DNA of 64,000 nucleotides from Bacteroidota bacterium (GCA_023423715.1 JAFAFC010000035.1:1-64000); one strand, 5' to 3'. Positions 24,684 through 35,379 are shown, counted from the stretch's first letter. Numbers and translations are program-made. Notes: generated from the sequence alone by a model not told the origin.

Positions 24684-26021
24684 ATGAAGATTCTCATTAA
24701 AAATGCAAAAGTGGTTAATGAAGGAACAATTCAGACTTTGGATGTTCTTTTGGAAGATACATTAATTCGTAAAATTTCCGAGTCGATTTCCGATGCGGAG
24801 GCAGATGAAGTTATTGATGCTTCGGGAAAATATTTACTTCCTGGTGTTATTGATGATCAGGTGCATTTTCGTGAGCCTGGACTTACGCACAAAGGTGATA
24901 TTGCTTCCGAAAGTCGCGCCGCAATTGCTGGCGGGACGACTTCATTTATTGAGCAACCCAACACAGTTCCGAATGCAGTGACGCAAGAATTACTAGCGGA
25001 TAAATATGAAATCGCTGCCGAAAAAGCTTTTGCGAATTACGGTTTTATGATGGGCGGAACCAACGATAATTTGGAAGAAGTTTTGAAAACCAATCCACGA
25101 AATGTTCCGGGAATCAAATTGTTTTTAGGGTCGTCAACAGGAAATATGTTGGTGGATAACCCTGAAACATTGGAGAATATTTTTAGCAACACCAAAATGC
25201 TTATTTGCGTTCATTGCGAAGACGAAGCCACGATTCGAGCTAATACTGAAAAATATAAAGCGGAATATGGTGATGGCATTCCAGTAAAGTTCCATCATTT
25301 GATTCGTAGTGAAGAAGCATGTTATAAAAGTTCATCGAAAGCTGTGGAATTAGCTCAGAAAACAGGAGCGAGATTGCATATTTTCCATCTTTCAACAGCG
25401 AAGGAAACAGAGTTGTTCCGAAATGACATTCCGCTAAAAGATAAAAAAATTACAGCTGAGGTTTGTGTCCATCATTTGACATTCACCAATGAAGATTACG
25501 AAACGAAAGGTTCATTAATCAAATGGAATCCTGCGGTGAAAACGCAAAAAGATAAAGATGGTTTGTGGGAAGCACTTTTGGATGGCCGAATTGACGTTGT
25601 GGCGACGGATCATGCGCCACATACATGGGAAGAAAAACAAAATGTGTACACAAGTTGTCCTTCTGGAGCGCCTTTAGTTCAGCATTCTTTGGTGGCGATG
25701 TTAGAAAATTATCACAACGGCAAAATTTCATTGGAAAAAATTGTTGAAAAAATGGCTCATAATCCTGCAATTTTATTCCGAATTGAAAATCGTGGATTTA
25801 TTCGTGAAGGGTATAAAGCCGATTTAGTTCTTGTTGATTTAGAATCGGATTGGACGTTAGAAAAAGATAATGTTCTTTACAAATGCGGATGGAGTCCGAT
25901 GGAAGGCTTTAATTTTCATTCGAAAGTTGAAAAAACCTTTGTTAATGGGAAACTAGTGTATGATAACGGACGTTTTTCGGAGGAGAAAGCGGCAGAACGT
26001 TTATTATTTATTGTTGACTAA
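24684..26021 (+). CDS. pyrC: Dihydroorotase (pyrimidine biosynthesis)
   Basis: A 445-residue amidohydrolase closing carbamoyl-aspartate to dihydroorotate. Signatures are DDQVHFREPG (57-66), GGTTSFIEQPNT, KLFLGSSTGNM and the metal/catalytic ATDHAPH (309-315). The usual His-x-His metal pair reads Gln59-Val-His61; from memory the same DDQVHFREPG occurs in the structurally determined Porphyromonas gingivalis enzyme, so this is a clade feature and not damage. A near-consensus -7 element (TAAATTTA) is at 24649-24656. The next gene overlaps by 1 nt. Confidence 0.92.
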   Translation: MKILIKNAKVVNEGTIQTLDVLLEDTLIRKISESISDAEADEVIDASGKYLLPGVIDDQVHFREPGLTHKGDIASESRAAIAGGTTSFIEQPNTVPNAVTQELLADKYEIAAEKAFANYGFMMGGTNDNLEEVLKTNPRNVPGIKLFLGSSTGNMLVDNPETLENIFSNTKMLICVHCEDEATIRANTEKYKAEYGDGIPVKFHHLIRSEEACYKSSSKAVELAQKTGARLHIFHLSTAKETELFRNDIPLKDKKITAEVCVHHLTFTNEDYETKGSLIKWNPAVKTQKDKDGLWEALLDGRIDVVATDHAPHTWEEKQNVYTSCPSGAPLVQHSLVAMLENYHNGKISLEKIVEKMAHNPAILFRIENRGFIREGYKADLVLVDLESDWTLEKDNVLYKCGWSPMEGFNFHSKVEKTFVNGKLVYDNGRFSEEKAAERLLFIVD

Positions 26022-26662
26022 TGTTTCGTAATTTTTTCTTCGTCCTTTTAGGGCTCGCTTTTATTGGAGATTTATATTTCATTATTGTAGGAAATCAAGA
26101 AAATCGACTTTTTACGAAATCATTACTGATGCCTCTTTTGTTTTTCGGCTACTTTTTAGAGTCGAAAAAGCAAAATTTTAAAATCAACAAAATCTTCGGA
26201 CTTGGTTTGGTTTTAAGCTTTTCAGGAGATTTTTTTCTTCTGTATAATTGGGGCTTTCTGGTAGGTTTAGGAAGTTTTCTTTTGGCGCACGTTTGTTATA
26301 TTCTAGTATTCTGGAATTTGAAAATTTCCAATTTTGGGAACAAATTCGTACTTCCAATTTTAATTTATCTCGTAGCTTTTATTTGGTATCTCTATCCACA
26401 TCTAGGGGAAATGAAAATCCCCGTAATTTTATACGCCATAACGATTTCCACGATGTTGTATGCGGCTTTAAATACCCATCGTAAATTATTGATTTTCGGA
26501 GCGTTATTTTTTGTAATTTCCGATTCGATTCTCGCTTATAATTTATTTATTGAAAAGAGTTTAGCAACAAACCTATTGGTCATGATTACCTATGTTGTTG
26601 CGCAAGTTCTTTTAGTTGCAGGAATGATTAATTATGGAATTAAAAATAAAAAAATAGCATAA
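26021..26662 (+). CDS. Lysoplasmalogenase (YhhN/TMEM86 family)
   Basis: A 213-residue membrane protein with about seven to eight helices matching the YhhN family, whose characterised members hydrolyse the vinyl ether bond of lysoplasmalogens. Conserved-looking features are SFSGDFFLLYN (68-78), with a membrane Asp, and FVISDSILAYN near 167-177. The start ATG shares its A with the pyrC stop (TAATG), so the two are translationally coupled. The substrate in this organism is not known. Confidence 0.85.
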   Translation: MFRNFFFVLLGLAFIGDLYFIIVGNQENRLFTKSLLMPLLFFGYFLESKKQNFKINKIFGLGLVLSFSGDFFLLYNWGFLVGLGSFLLAHVCYILVFWNLKISNFGNKFVLPILIYLVAFIWYLYPHLGEMKIPVILYAITISTMLYAALNTHRKLLIFGALFFVISDSILAYNLFIEKSLATNLLVMITYVVAQVLLVAGMINYGIKNKKIA

Positions 26663-26714
26663 AGTGAAACTTTTTTTCATTTTTTGCGTCTAATTACACA
26701 AAATCGAAAATAAT

Positions 26715-29639
26715 ATGATTAGAAGAATTTCTACTGCCTTTTTAGTTGCAGCTTTAGCTTTTAACGCATACGGCCAGTCTTATGAATGGAAGGAAGCGAA
26801 AAGCGGTGGTTATACGTACAAATATGTTACGAATGACCCAACGGGAGCTCGTTTTTACACATTGAAAAACGGCTTAACGGTAATTTTAAGTCCAACCCCG
26901 AAAGATCCAAGAATTCAAGCTTATGTTGCTGTGAAAGCGGGAAGCAAGACGGATCCGGCTACCAATACAGGTTTAGCGCATTATTTAGAGCACATGTTGT
27001 TCAAAGGAACGGATAAATACGGTTCACTTGATTGGAACAAAGAAAAGCCTGAATTGGATAAAATTGATGCTTTATACGAGCAATACAATAAGTCCAAAGA
27101 CGAAAACCAAAGAAAAGCAATTTATAAGAAAATTGACTCTGTTTCTGGTGTTGCTTCAAAATTTGCGATTGCAAATGAGTACGACAAAATGATGTCGGCG
27201 ATGGGAGCTCAAGGAACGAATGCATGGACGTCTTTTGAAGAAACGGTTTATACAGACGATGTTCCTTCAAGTTCTATTGATAAATATTTAGCTGTTCAAG
27301 CGGAGCGTTTCAGAAATCCGATTCTACGTATTTTCCATACAGAGTTAGAAGCGGTTTACGAAGAGAAAAACAGAAGTTTGGATAGTGACGGTTCTAAAAT
27401 TTTTGAGTCGTTGTTTGCTAATTTATTCTTGAATCACAACTACGGGAAACAAACAACAATCGGAACGATTGAACACTTGAAAAACCCTTCTTTAGTGGAG
27501 ATTCGTAAGTATTTCAACAATTACTACGTTCCTAATAATATGGGCGTTGTGATGTCGGGTGATTTCGATCCGGATAAAGTAATTGCGAAAATCGACAAAG
27601 ATTTCTCATACATGAAATCGAAGCCGGTTTCTAAATACACATTCCAGGCAGAAACTCCTTTAACGAAACCTGTAGTTAAAGAAATTGTAGGTCCAGATGC
27701 GGAAAGTTTAACCATGGGATACAGACTTCCAGGTAACAAGGCGAAAGACGCTTTAATGGCGGACTTAGTTGGTTCTATTTTAACAAACGGAAAGGCCGGT
27801 TTACTTGACCTTAACTTGGTTAAAAAACAAAAATTACTGAGAGCTGGAGCATTTACCTTTACGTTAATTGATCACGGAGTTCTTTATTTATCGGCTTCGC
27901 CAACGAATGGTCAGTCTTTAGAAGAAGTTCAGTCTTTGGTTTTAAATGAAATCGAAAATTTGAAAAAAGGAAACTTCGATGATGATTTAATTCCATCTAT
28001 TGTAAACAACATCAAGAAAGAAAAAATCCAAGGAACGGAATCGTATGGTTCTCGAGCATCGCAATTGGTAGGAGCTTTCACATCGGAATTGGATTGGAAA
28101 ACTCAAGTTGCTTACGTAAATGATTTATCAAAAATAACCAAAGCAGATATCGTTGCTTTCGCAAACAAATACTTTGGAAACAACTACGTAGCAATTCTTA
28201 AAAGAAAAGGCGAAAACAAAGATTCTCAAAAAATCGAGAAACCAGCAATCACACCTGTTGAAACCAATGCAGATAAGCAATCTGCTTTCGTGAAAATGGT
28301 AGATGATATGCCAAGTACGCCTTCGCAGCCTATTTTCTTGGATTATAATAAAGACATCCAAAAATCGAAATTAGGAAATGCGGAAGTTCTTTATGTTGAA
28401 AATAAGGACAACGATTTGTATCGATTGAGATACCGTTATAAAATCGGTTCTTTAAACGATCTTAAAATCCCTTTGGCGGCGCAGTATATTCAGTTCTTAG
28501 GGACAGATAAAAAATCTGCAGAAGATATTTCTAAAGAATTCTATAAAATTGCTTCAAGTTTTAATATTGGAACTGGAGAAGAGTATACTACGGTAACTAT
28601 TGAAGGTCTTCAGGAAAATTTTGACAAAGCAGTAAAATTATATGAAGATCTAATCTTGAACGTTAAGCCAGACGATGCAGCATTGAAATCATATAAAGCA
28701 AGATTGACGAAGTCAAGAAAAGATGCAAAAGCGAACAAAGGAGCGATCTTGGGAGGTTTAACAAGTTATGCGCTTTATGGCCCGAATAACAAGTTCAACA
28801 ATACACTTAAAGATGCAGAGCTAGAGGCAATAACATCTAAAGAGTTAGTTGATAAAGTGAAGAACCTTAACAATTACGCACAAACGGTAATTTATTACGG
28901 TCCAGCAAAATTGAACGAGGTTACGGCTATGTTGAAACCTTTACATACGGTTCCTGGTCAATTTGCAACGCCATCTCCAGCAAAAGTATTTACGCAAACG
29001 CAGCAAACGAAAAACCAAGTTCTTTTCACAGATTACGACATGGTTCAGGCGGAGACAAGATGGTTGCGTAACACCAATCAGTATGATTCTAAAGAAACAC
29101 CAATGGTTAATGTATTCAACAACTATTTCGGTGGTGGAATGGGATCTATCGTTTTCCAAACGATTCGTGAAAGTAAAGCTTTGGCATACAGCACGTATGG
29201 GTACTATATTCAACCAACTAAAAAAGACGATCGTTATTACATGATGGGATATGTTGGTAGCCAAGCGGATAAATTCAACGATGCAACGACTGCGATGAAT
29301 CAGTTGTTAACGACGATGCCGGAATTGACTAAAAACTTGACTTTAGCTAAAAATCAAGTGAAAAAAGATATCCAAACGGAGCGAATTACTCAAGATGGAA
29401 TTATCTACAATTATTTGGCAGCGCAACAATTAGGTCTGAAAGACGATATCAGAAAGTCAATCTATCAAAATGTTGATTCGGTAACAATGGACGAGTTGAA
29501 AGGTTTCCACGGTAAATATTTTTCTGGAAAACCATATACGTACGCGATTGTAGCTTCTGAGAAGAAATTGCCAATGGCTGATATGCAAAAATTGGGTGAA
29601 GTGAAGAAAATTACTCTTGAAGAGTTATTCGGATACTAA
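26715..29639 (+). CDS. M16 family zinc metallopeptidase, full-length two-half form
   Basis: A 974-residue exported peptidase with signal peptide 1-20 (NAYG). The inverted zinc motif HYLEH is at 89-93, with a downstream acidic ligand in the LEAVYEEKNR segment near 207-216. The C-terminal half repeats the fold without an HxxEH site, as in pitrilysin-type enzymes. It should degrade peptides in the periplasm or at the outer membrane. It stands alone, ended by a strong terminator. Confidence 0.93.
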   Translation: MIRRISTAFLVAALAFNAYGQSYEWKEAKSGGYTYKYVTNDPTGARFYTLKNGLTVILSPTPKDPRIQAYVAVKAGSKTDPATNTGLAHYLEHMLFKGTDKYGSLDWNKEKPELDKIDALYEQYNKSKDENQRKAIYKKIDSVSGVASKFAIANEYDKMMSAMGAQGTNAWTSFEETVYTDDVPSSSIDKYLAVQAERFRNPILRIFHTELEAVYEEKNRSLDSDGSKIFESLFANLFLNHNYGKQTTIGTIEHLKNPSLVEIRKYFNNYYVPNNMGVVMSGDFDPDKVIAKIDKDFSYMKSKPVSKYTFQAETPLTKPVVKEIVGPDAESLTMGYRLPGNKAKDALMADLVGSILTNGKAGLLDLNLVKKQKLLRAGAFTFTLIDHGVLYLSASPTNGQSLEEVQSLVLNEIENLKKGNFDDDLIPSIVNNIKKEKIQGTESYGSRASQLVGAFTSELDWKTQVAYVNDLSKITKADIVAFANKYFGNNYVAILKRKGENKDSQKIEKPAITPVETNADKQSAFVKMVDDMPSTPSQPIFLDYNKDIQKSKLGNAEVLYVENKDNDLYRLRYRYKIGSLNDLKIPLAAQYIQFLGTDKKSAEDISKEFYKIASSFNIGTGEEYTTVTIEGLQENFDKAVKLYEDLILNVKPDDAALKSYKARLTKSRKDAKANKGAILGGLTSYALYGPNNKFNNTLKDAELEAITSKELVDKVKNLNNYAQTVIYYGPAKLNEVTAMLKPLHTVPGQFATPSPAKVFTQTQQTKNQVLFTDYDMVQAETRWLRNTNQYDSKETPMVNVFNNYFGGGMGSIVFQTIRESKALAYSTYGYYIQPTKKDDRYYMMGYVGSQADKFNDATTAMNQLLTTMPELTKNLTLAKNQVKKDIQTERITQDGIIYNYLAAQQLGLKDDIRKSIYQNVDSVTMDELKGFHGKYFSGKPYTYAIVASEKKLPMADMQKLGEVKKITLEELFGY

Positions 29640-29659
29640 TCCTAAATTAATACCAATAG

Positions 29660-29694
29660 AATCGGTCTCAAATTTTTGAGACCGATTTTTTTTT
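29660..29694 (+). terminator. Rho-independent terminator
   Basis: Eleven-bp stem AATCGGTCTCA (29660-29670) and TGAGACCGATT (29677-29687), AATTTT loop, then a run of T to 29694. Confidence 0.93.
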
Positions 29695-30072
29695 GATCTA
29701 TTAAAATAATCAATTGACTAACAATTGATTGATGTTTACGAAAATTGAAGATTAGTAACTTAACATGATATAACTCATGTTTATTTTTCACTATAAATTG
29801 AAATTATGCAAAAAGTATTCATAATTTCGCGTGGCATAAGTAGGGAATGGGATTTTAATGATTGATTCAGATTTTATGCATCTTTAATTTTTAGCCTAAT
29901 CCTTTGTATGTATTTTTAGATATCCAGATACAATTTTTTGTTTTGGATATCGTCTGTTTTTGATTTTTTAGCACTGATGCATTGAAAATGTAGTAAAACG
30001 TTGCCACACACTTTGTTTTACGCCTTTGATGATGAAAATGTAGTCAAGTTTTAATTAATCAAAAATTAAATA
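29695..30072. other. Gene-free spacer upstream of the surface-protein operon, with repeats
   Basis: This AT-rich stretch of 378 nt holds no credible gene. Visible structure: an inverted repeat TCAATTG/CAATTGA at 29710-29728; a 12-nt direct repeat TGAAAATGTAGT at 29983-29994 and 30033-30044; and between these an inverted repeat GTAAAAC/GTTTTAC at 29993-29999 and 30015-30021. No perfect TAnnTTTG element is seen. The cluster next to the gene start may be a regulatory site for the 30073 gene. Confidence 0.5.
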
Positions 30073-33000
30073 ATGAATAAAAAATTTATTCTATTACTTG
30101 TCTGTGCATTTAGTCTTGTTACATCACTAAGGTTTAAGGCGCAGATTGTTTTTCAAGAAGATTTTGGAAATTCATCGACAAGGGTGTATTCCGACTATGT
30201 TCCAGATGGATTAGGGTATTTTATTTTTGCAGATCCTAATACTACAAATAATCCCAACACTTCTGAGAATGAAATCCACTTAGCTCACGCGGTAGAAAAT
30301 AACTATTACACCATTATCAATCCCTCCAATTTGTATGATAATCCTCCTGCTGGATATACTGGTTTTGGCTGGAAATGGAATGTTTCAGATATTGGAAATG
30401 GGACTTCAGGGGCTACAATGTTCATTAATGCAGGAGTTACCCTCAGTACATTTTACAAACGGCAGGTAGATCAAGATTTAGTTCCTGGAAATTACTATCG
30501 ACTCAGTGTTCGTGCCTATATGCAAAATAGTCCTTCAAGAATTTCTTTAGAAATAATGTCAGCTAATGGTAGAACGACTCTAGCGCGCAAACTTCATGAT
30601 CTTATTGGTGGTGGATGGCAAAATTATGAAGCGATCTTTAAAGTTCCCACTTGTACAAAAGCTGATCGGAAATATTTTATTTCACTTGTCAACGACTTAG
30701 CGCTACCGAACGGAAATGATTATGTTATTGATGATATAGTTTTAGAAAACCTTGGAAGTTCTTATGGAGGTTCTGCAATTACTATGAATTGTGACCCATC
30801 GGCCGAACCAAATGCAAATGACGATTATTACATCAATCAGCCTCAAGGTTTACCGATATCGTACAATGTACTTCAAAATGATAAATTGCATACTGATATA
30901 ATGCCAACCCCAGAAACAGTTGAATTTTATCTTTTTGGAATTCGTAATTTAACCACGTTTGATGTTCCTGGAGAAGGGAAGTGGTCGTATTCTAATGGGG
31001 TTCTTACTTTCACACCTTTGCCCGAATTTAAGGGGAATCCAACACCAGCTACCTATACAATTTTGGATAAAACCTACAATCTAAGTGGCGAACCAAACAC
31101 GGATTCTAATCATACACCTGGTTCTGGAAACATTGTGGGAACAACCAATACGTTAGGCGCTGAAGCAAGAGCAAAAGTTTATTTCACTTATATAGGAAAT
31201 CCAGTAGCAACCGATGATATTGTCAATGGATATTATTGTAACCCTGCGAAACCAAACCCAATTTTAATTTCGATTTTGGATAATGACGAAATTTTTGATA
31301 AAACCAAAGCAACGTTAGACAACGTTTCTGTAAAGCTTTATGATAACTACGAGGTTGAACTTTCTGGAAATACGTACAATGCTTACGGAGAAGGTGTTTG
31401 GGAGTATTTTCCAAATTTGGGAATTCTTTCATTTACGCCAAGTCCAGGTTTCAAAGGGACAACATATCCTATTTTTTATACGATAATAGACAAACGTTCT
31501 GGAACAGTGTATGAAGGAACAATGTCTTCCAAAACAAAAGTGATTGTCACAGCTCAACCGAATTCGAGTGGTGTTGATACAGATGGAGATGGAGTTCCAG
31601 ATCAATGTGATCTTGATAAAGACAATGATGGAATTATGGATGTGGTAGAAAAGTCGCAAGATAATTTGAATTCCGATGGAGATTCTTTACCTGACTATTT
31701 GGATTTGGATAGTGATAACGATGGAATTTCTGATTTACTAGAAGCTGGAGTTAATCCTACATTGGACGCAAATAACGATGGTAAAATTGATGCAGATAAG
31801 TTCATGGATGGTAATGGCAATGGGTTACATGATTATTATGATCCTTATTGTTTTAATATTAGTTATGCATCATCAGCATCGGGTACTTCAGACGTTCAAA
31901 ATCCTTTGAACGCCATTGGCATGCCTGGATCAGATTATGCTACAATTGATACGTGGTCTAATACGTTTGTTTTTACGTTGAGTACTTCCTCACCTATTGA
32001 TACGGGTGCTAACGTTAGCGTTTTTGCTAGCAAACTTCATGACTGGGCTACGCCAAATATGACTATTCAAGATTTGTCTGGGAATTTATTAGCACGTTTT
32101 GATTTAACTACAGAAACTTCGCAATCCTATACTTTTGTAAATACGGGACAACCCATTTCTGGAATTCAGATTTCCACCACCAATGCGCAAGGTGGCATGA
32201 GGATATATGGATTAGTTAATGAGGAATTTTGCGGTCTTGGAGCTGTGCTTCCCCGTGATACAGACGATGATGGAGTTCCCGATTATATTGATCTTGATAG
32301 TGATAACGATGGATGTTATGATGCGATAGAAGGTTCAGGAAATTATACTCCAAACCAATTGAATAGTGGAAGACTTGTTGGGAGTCCCAATGTTAATGGA
32401 GTTATCGGTACACTGCAAGGGATTGGGACCTCTATTGATACTACGGTTTCAGATCCGGCCTGTAACTTGGCTCCAAATCAAAATGAAGTGGTTAGTTTAT
32501 GTGAACCTTATGTTGTGGAATCCAATCCATCTTCTGCAGTGGCAACCATTACGTATGATTCTATAGCGCAAGTACAACGGGTTTCAAACGGTGTCACCTA
32601 TGGAAAGGGGGTAGGGAAACAACTTACTTCTTTTAAAACGGCTACTGCGGGTACTAGAACAATTCAGCGTATCGCATTTCCAATGTCCAGATTTTACATC
32701 CGTAGAAATAATGATCCTGCGCAGAAAGCAAGAGATATTTTATTTATTGAACGAGCTGGTACGCCTTTAAATGAACTTTCTGTTTCCTATCCTGAAAATA
32801 TAGAAGATTTCTTTTCTCTTGGATATATCAATGCCGGTATTGATAACGTATTCAATAATAGCGGAGGTACTAATGCAAGTAATGCGGAACGTTTAGACGT
32901 GATTTTCGAGAAAGGATATAAAGTAATTGATCCCAAAAATGAATTGATCTTAGTTACGGAAAGAGGAAGAAATGACAACGTTAATATTGCCGTAGTAAAA

Positions 33001-33678
33001 AGTATTAATACGACCAATCTGCCAACGGATTTGGGCGTTGTAAAGACAGTAGCTACTGGACAGATGTATAATTTGCTAGGTACCAATATGAAATACAAAA
33101 TCATTAAAAGAGAGAATCCTACGGATCTTTACGCACATAGTCAGGATGGTGATCAACCAATTGGTCTTTCAGTAATTAGTTATCATGATCTTGGTGTAGT
33201 TGCAGGGGAAATCGTGTATGGGTATGTCCTTCTACCAAGTGACTATAATGCTTTGGGAGCTACGGCTTTAGAGTATGAAAAATTTCCCAAGAATACGATA
33301 GAGGGGTCTGGAGGTCATGACTTAGGTGTAGTTTATGGTGTTTTTACCGCCTGCGATACCTATGCTTGTTATAATTCAGAAATCAATATGACTCCTGGTA
33401 TTCCTGTAAATCACGGCATCACACTTCTAAATAGAGCTGGTGCTCAAAATGACAATTGGCCGATGGTTCGAAATTCTGCATTCACAGCAATTGAATCCAA
33501 TAAAAAAGGTTTTGTTATTACCAGAATGTCAACTTTGGAAATTGAAGGTGATCTATCTAATCCAAGTAAAATCACGAATCCACAAGAAGGAATGATGGTT
33601 TTCGATACGACGGAAAAATGCCTCAAACTTTATGATGGTACGAAATGGAGTTGTTTTTCAACGCCTTCATGTCCCTAA
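30073..33678 (+). CDS. Large exported cell-surface protein with TSP3-type calcium repeats
   Basis: A 1201-residue protein with signal peptide about 1-24 (RFKAQ). The N-terminal domain begins with VFQEDFG and resembles a carbohydrate-binding-like beta-sandwich (about 25-232). Two related all-beta segments follow, each with a YxxLQND or ILDND step and an F(T)P-G-FKG motif (about 248-375 and 380-495). Aspartate-rich thrombospondin type 3 repeats ([26 protein letters not shown]) lie at about 500-590 and 728-760. The C-terminus carries the [22 protein letters not shown] tail. I see no clear T9SS sorting domain. Probably an adhesin-like or matrix protein; function unknown. Confidence 0.75.
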   Translation: MNKKFILLLVCAFSLVTSLRFKAQIVFQEDFGNSSTRVYSDYVPDGLGYFIFADPNTTNNPNTSENEIHLAHAVENNYYTIINPSNLYDNPPAGYTGFGWKWNVSDIGNGTSGATMFINAGVTLSTFYKRQVDQDLVPGNYYRLSVRAYMQNSPSRISLEIMSANGRTTLARKLHDLIGGGWQNYEAIFKVPTCTKADRKYFISLVNDLALPNGNDYVIDDIVLENLGSSYGGSAITMNCDPSAEPNANDDYYINQPQGLPISYNVLQNDKLHTDIMPTPETVEFYLFGIRNLTTFDVPGEGKWSYSNGVLTFTPLPEFKGNPTPATYTILDKTYNLSGEPNTDSNHTPGSGNIVGTTNTLGAEARAKVYFTYIGNPVATDDIVNGYYCNPAKPNPILISILDNDEIFDKTKATLDNVSVKLYDNYEVELSGNTYNAYGEGVWEYFPNLGILSFTPSPGFKGTTYPIFYTIIDKRSGTVYEGTMSSKTKVIVTAQPNSSGVDTDGDGVPDQCDLDKDNDGIMDVVEKSQDNLNSDGDSLPDYLDLDSDNDGISDLLEAGVNPTLDANNDGKIDADKFMDGNGNGLHDYYDPYCFNISYASSASGTSDVQNPLNAIGMPGSDYATIDTWSNTFVFTLSTSSPIDTGANVSVFASKLHDWATPNMTIQDLSGNLLARFDLTTETSQSYTFVNTGQPISGIQISTTNAQGGMRIYGLVNEEFCGLGAVLPRDTDDDGVPDYIDLDSDNDGCYDAIEGSGNYTPNQLNSGRLVGSPNVNGVIGTLQGIGTSIDTTVSDPACNLAPNQNEVVSLCEPYVVESNPSSAVATITYDSIAQVQRVSNGVTYGKGVGKQLTSFKTATAGTRTIQRIAFPMSRFYIRRNNDPAQKARDILFIERAGTPLNELSVSYPENIEDFFSLGYINAGIDNVFNNSGGTNASNAERLDVIFEKGYKVIDPKNELILVTERGRNDNVNIAVVKSINTTNLPTDLGVVKTVATGQMYNLLGTNMKYKIIKRENPTDLYAHSQDGDQPIGLSVISYHDLGVVAGEIVYGYVLLPSDYNALGATALEYEKFPKNTIEGSGGHDLGVVYGVFTACDTYACYNSEINMTPGIPVNHGITLLNRAGAQNDNWPMVRNSAFTAIESNKKGFVITRMSTLEIEGDLSNPSKITNPQEGMMVFDTTEKCLKLYDGTKWSCFSTPSCP

Positions 33679-33696
33679 CTTTTAATTTTTAGTAAA

Positions 33697-34254
33697 ATGA
33701 AAAAATTAGTTTTCCTTGTGTTTGCATTTATTTCAGCAAACGCGCACGCGCAAGTAATTATTGGTGACGATAAAGGAACCGTGGTCGATAAAACTTCGGT
33801 GTTGTTAGAATTCGCGAAGAATAATGATGGTAATAAAAATTGTAAGGGCTTAATCTTACCTTATGTTCAAGTTCTTCCAAGTTCGATTGATGCAACAGAA
33901 GGTACAATTCTACTTCACGCAGATGAAAATGGTGCGAAATCTAGAATGAAATATTATAATGGCTCAGAATGGATTGATCTTAGCGGCCGAGACGCGAATA
34001 TTTCGTCAAGTTTAGCTATTCAAAACGGGAAGGCAGAAAAACCAGATGCAAAAGTAATTATTGGAAGTACCGAAACTTCAGCTAATGGAGCCTTGGTTTT
34101 AGAATCGACGACAAAAGCGATGGTACTTCCAATTGTTGAAGATGTAATCAATATCCCAAGTCCTTCACCAGGAATGATGGTGTATGTGAAAAAAGACGGA
34201 GCAAAACGATTAGCAGTTTTCAATGGAAACGTTTGGTCGTTTTGGAGGTCGTAA
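33697..34254 (+). CDS. Small exported protein paired with the TSP3 surface protein
   Basis: A 185-residue protein with signal peptide 1-18 (AHAQ). It contains two copies of a similar unit: VIIGDD...VLLEFAKN...GLILPYV...MKYYNGSEWIDL (about 20-93) and VIIGST...LVLESTTKAMVLPIV...LAVFNGNVWSFW (about 119-184). The last part of each unit resembles the C-terminal tail of the 1201-residue protein 18 nt upstream. So the two gene products probably share a module and belong to one operon. I do not recognise a named family. Confidence 0.7.
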   Translation: MKKLVFLVFAFISANAHAQVIIGDDKGTVVDKTSVLLEFAKNNDGNKNCKGLILPYVQVLPSSIDATEGTILLHADENGAKSRMKYYNGSEWIDLSGRDANISSSLAIQNGKAEKPDAKVIIGSTETSANGALVLESTTKAMVLPIVEDVINIPSPSPGMMVYVKKDGAKRLAVFNGNVWSFWRS

Positions 34255-34279
34255 AAACTCAAGTGTTTATATAATTGTA

Positions 34280-34312
34280 AGAGTCACCACTAAATAAAAG
34301 GTGACTCTTTTT
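34280..34312 (+). terminator. Rho-independent terminator
   Basis: Nine-bp stem AGAGTCACC (34280-34288) and GGTGACTCT (34300-34308) with an 11-nt loop, then T5. Ends the surface-protein operon. Confidence 0.9.
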
Positions 34313-34397
34313 ATTTAGTATTGTAGGCATTTCAATTTATCTTCAAATCCGACATGTTTTTATAGAATTGAGTACATTTACATAAAATCAAAAATTT

Positions 34398-35279
34398 ATG
34401 AATCCATATACACAGCCAATGCTTCGTGAAGATGCATTAAAAGATAAAGTAGCCATCGTAACGGGTGGCGGAAGCGGTTTGGGAAGGGCTATGACCAAAT
34501 ATTTCCTAGAATTAGGAGCAAAAGTTGTAATCACGTCTCGAAATTTGGAGAAATTGCAAACAACGGCAGCAGAACTTGAAGCAGAAACAGGTGGAAAAGT
34601 TTTGTGTGTCGCTTGTGATGTCCGAAATTGGGATGAGGTGGAAGCAATGAAAGATGCAGCGCTTAAGGAGTTCGGAAAGATTGATATCTTGTTAAATAAC
34701 GCCGCTGGAAATTTTATTTCACCAACTGAACGATTGACGCATTCTGCTTTTGATTCCATTTTGGATATTGTTCTGAAAGGAACCAAAAACTGTACACTTT
34801 CTGTGGGAAAACATTGGATTGATACAAAATCTCCAGGAACCGTTTTAAACATCGTTACTACCTATGCTTGGACAGGTTCGGCGTACGTTGTGCCATCGGC
34901 TTGTGCAAAGGCTGGTGTTTTGGCGATGACGAGAAGTTTAGCCGTTGAATGGGCGAAATATGGTATTCGTTTTAACGCGATTGCTCCAGGTCCTTTCCCG
35001 ACAAAAGGCGCTTGGGATCGTTTGTTACCAGGGGATTTACAGGAAAAATTTGATATGAGAAAAAAGATTCCGCTTCGTAGAGTTGGAGAACATCAAGAAT
35101 TAGCAAATTTAGCGGCATATTTGGTGTCAGATTTTTCGGCATTTGTGAATGGCGAAGTCGTAACTATCGATGGTGGCGAGTGGCTTCAAGGTGCGGGAGA
35201 ATTCAATATGCTAGAAGCAATACCGAACGAAATGTGGGATATGCTCGAGCAAATGATCAAAGCGAAGAAATCGAAATAG
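34398..35279 (+). CDS. SDR family oxidoreductase, 2,4-dienoyl-CoA reductase-like
   Basis: A 293-residue short-chain dehydrogenase. The NADP(H) loop TGGGSGLGRAM (about 22-32), LLNNAAGNF (97-105) and TIDGGEWL near 258-265 are typical. The usual Tyr-x3-Lys catalytic pair is replaced by a Ser-Ala-Cys-Ala-Lys segment (VVPSACAKAG, about 167-176), as in peroxisomal 2,4-dienoyl-CoA reductases, which lack the tyrosine. So a role in unsaturated fatty acid oxidation is likely but not proven. Monocistronic, with terminator. Confidence 0.85.
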   Translation: MNPYTQPMLREDALKDKVAIVTGGGSGLGRAMTKYFLELGAKVVITSRNLEKLQTTAAELEAETGGKVLCVACDVRNWDEVEAMKDAALKEFGKIDILLNNAAGNFISPTERLTHSAFDSILDIVLKGTKNCTLSVGKHWIDTKSPGTVLNIVTTYAWTGSAYVVPSACAKAGVLAMTRSLAVEWAKYGIRFNAIAPGPFPTKGAWDRLLPGDLQEKFDMRKKIPLRRVGEHQELANLAAYLVSDFSAFVNGEVVTIDGGEWLQGAGEFNMLEAIPNEMWDMLEQMIKAKKSK

Positions 35280-35301
35280 ATTTTTTTTAAAGTAAAAATT
35301 G

Positions 35302-35328
35302 AATGCGAACCTTATGTTCGCATTTTTT
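35302..35328 (+). terminator. Rho-independent terminator
   Basis: Nine-bp stem AATGCGAAC (35302-35310) and GTTCGCATT (35316-35324) with a CTTAT loop and a T run to 35328. It lies inside the longest open frame of the next gene, which argues for that gene's later start. Confidence 0.9.
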
Positions 35329-35379
35329 ATTGCGAAATCTCATGATTTTTCTATTTTTACAAGACACAATATCCAGAAA

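Noticed and set aside
35299..35379. N-terminal extension of the GH89 gene
   Set aside because: It contains the terminator hairpin of the preceding gene and would hide the signal peptide.
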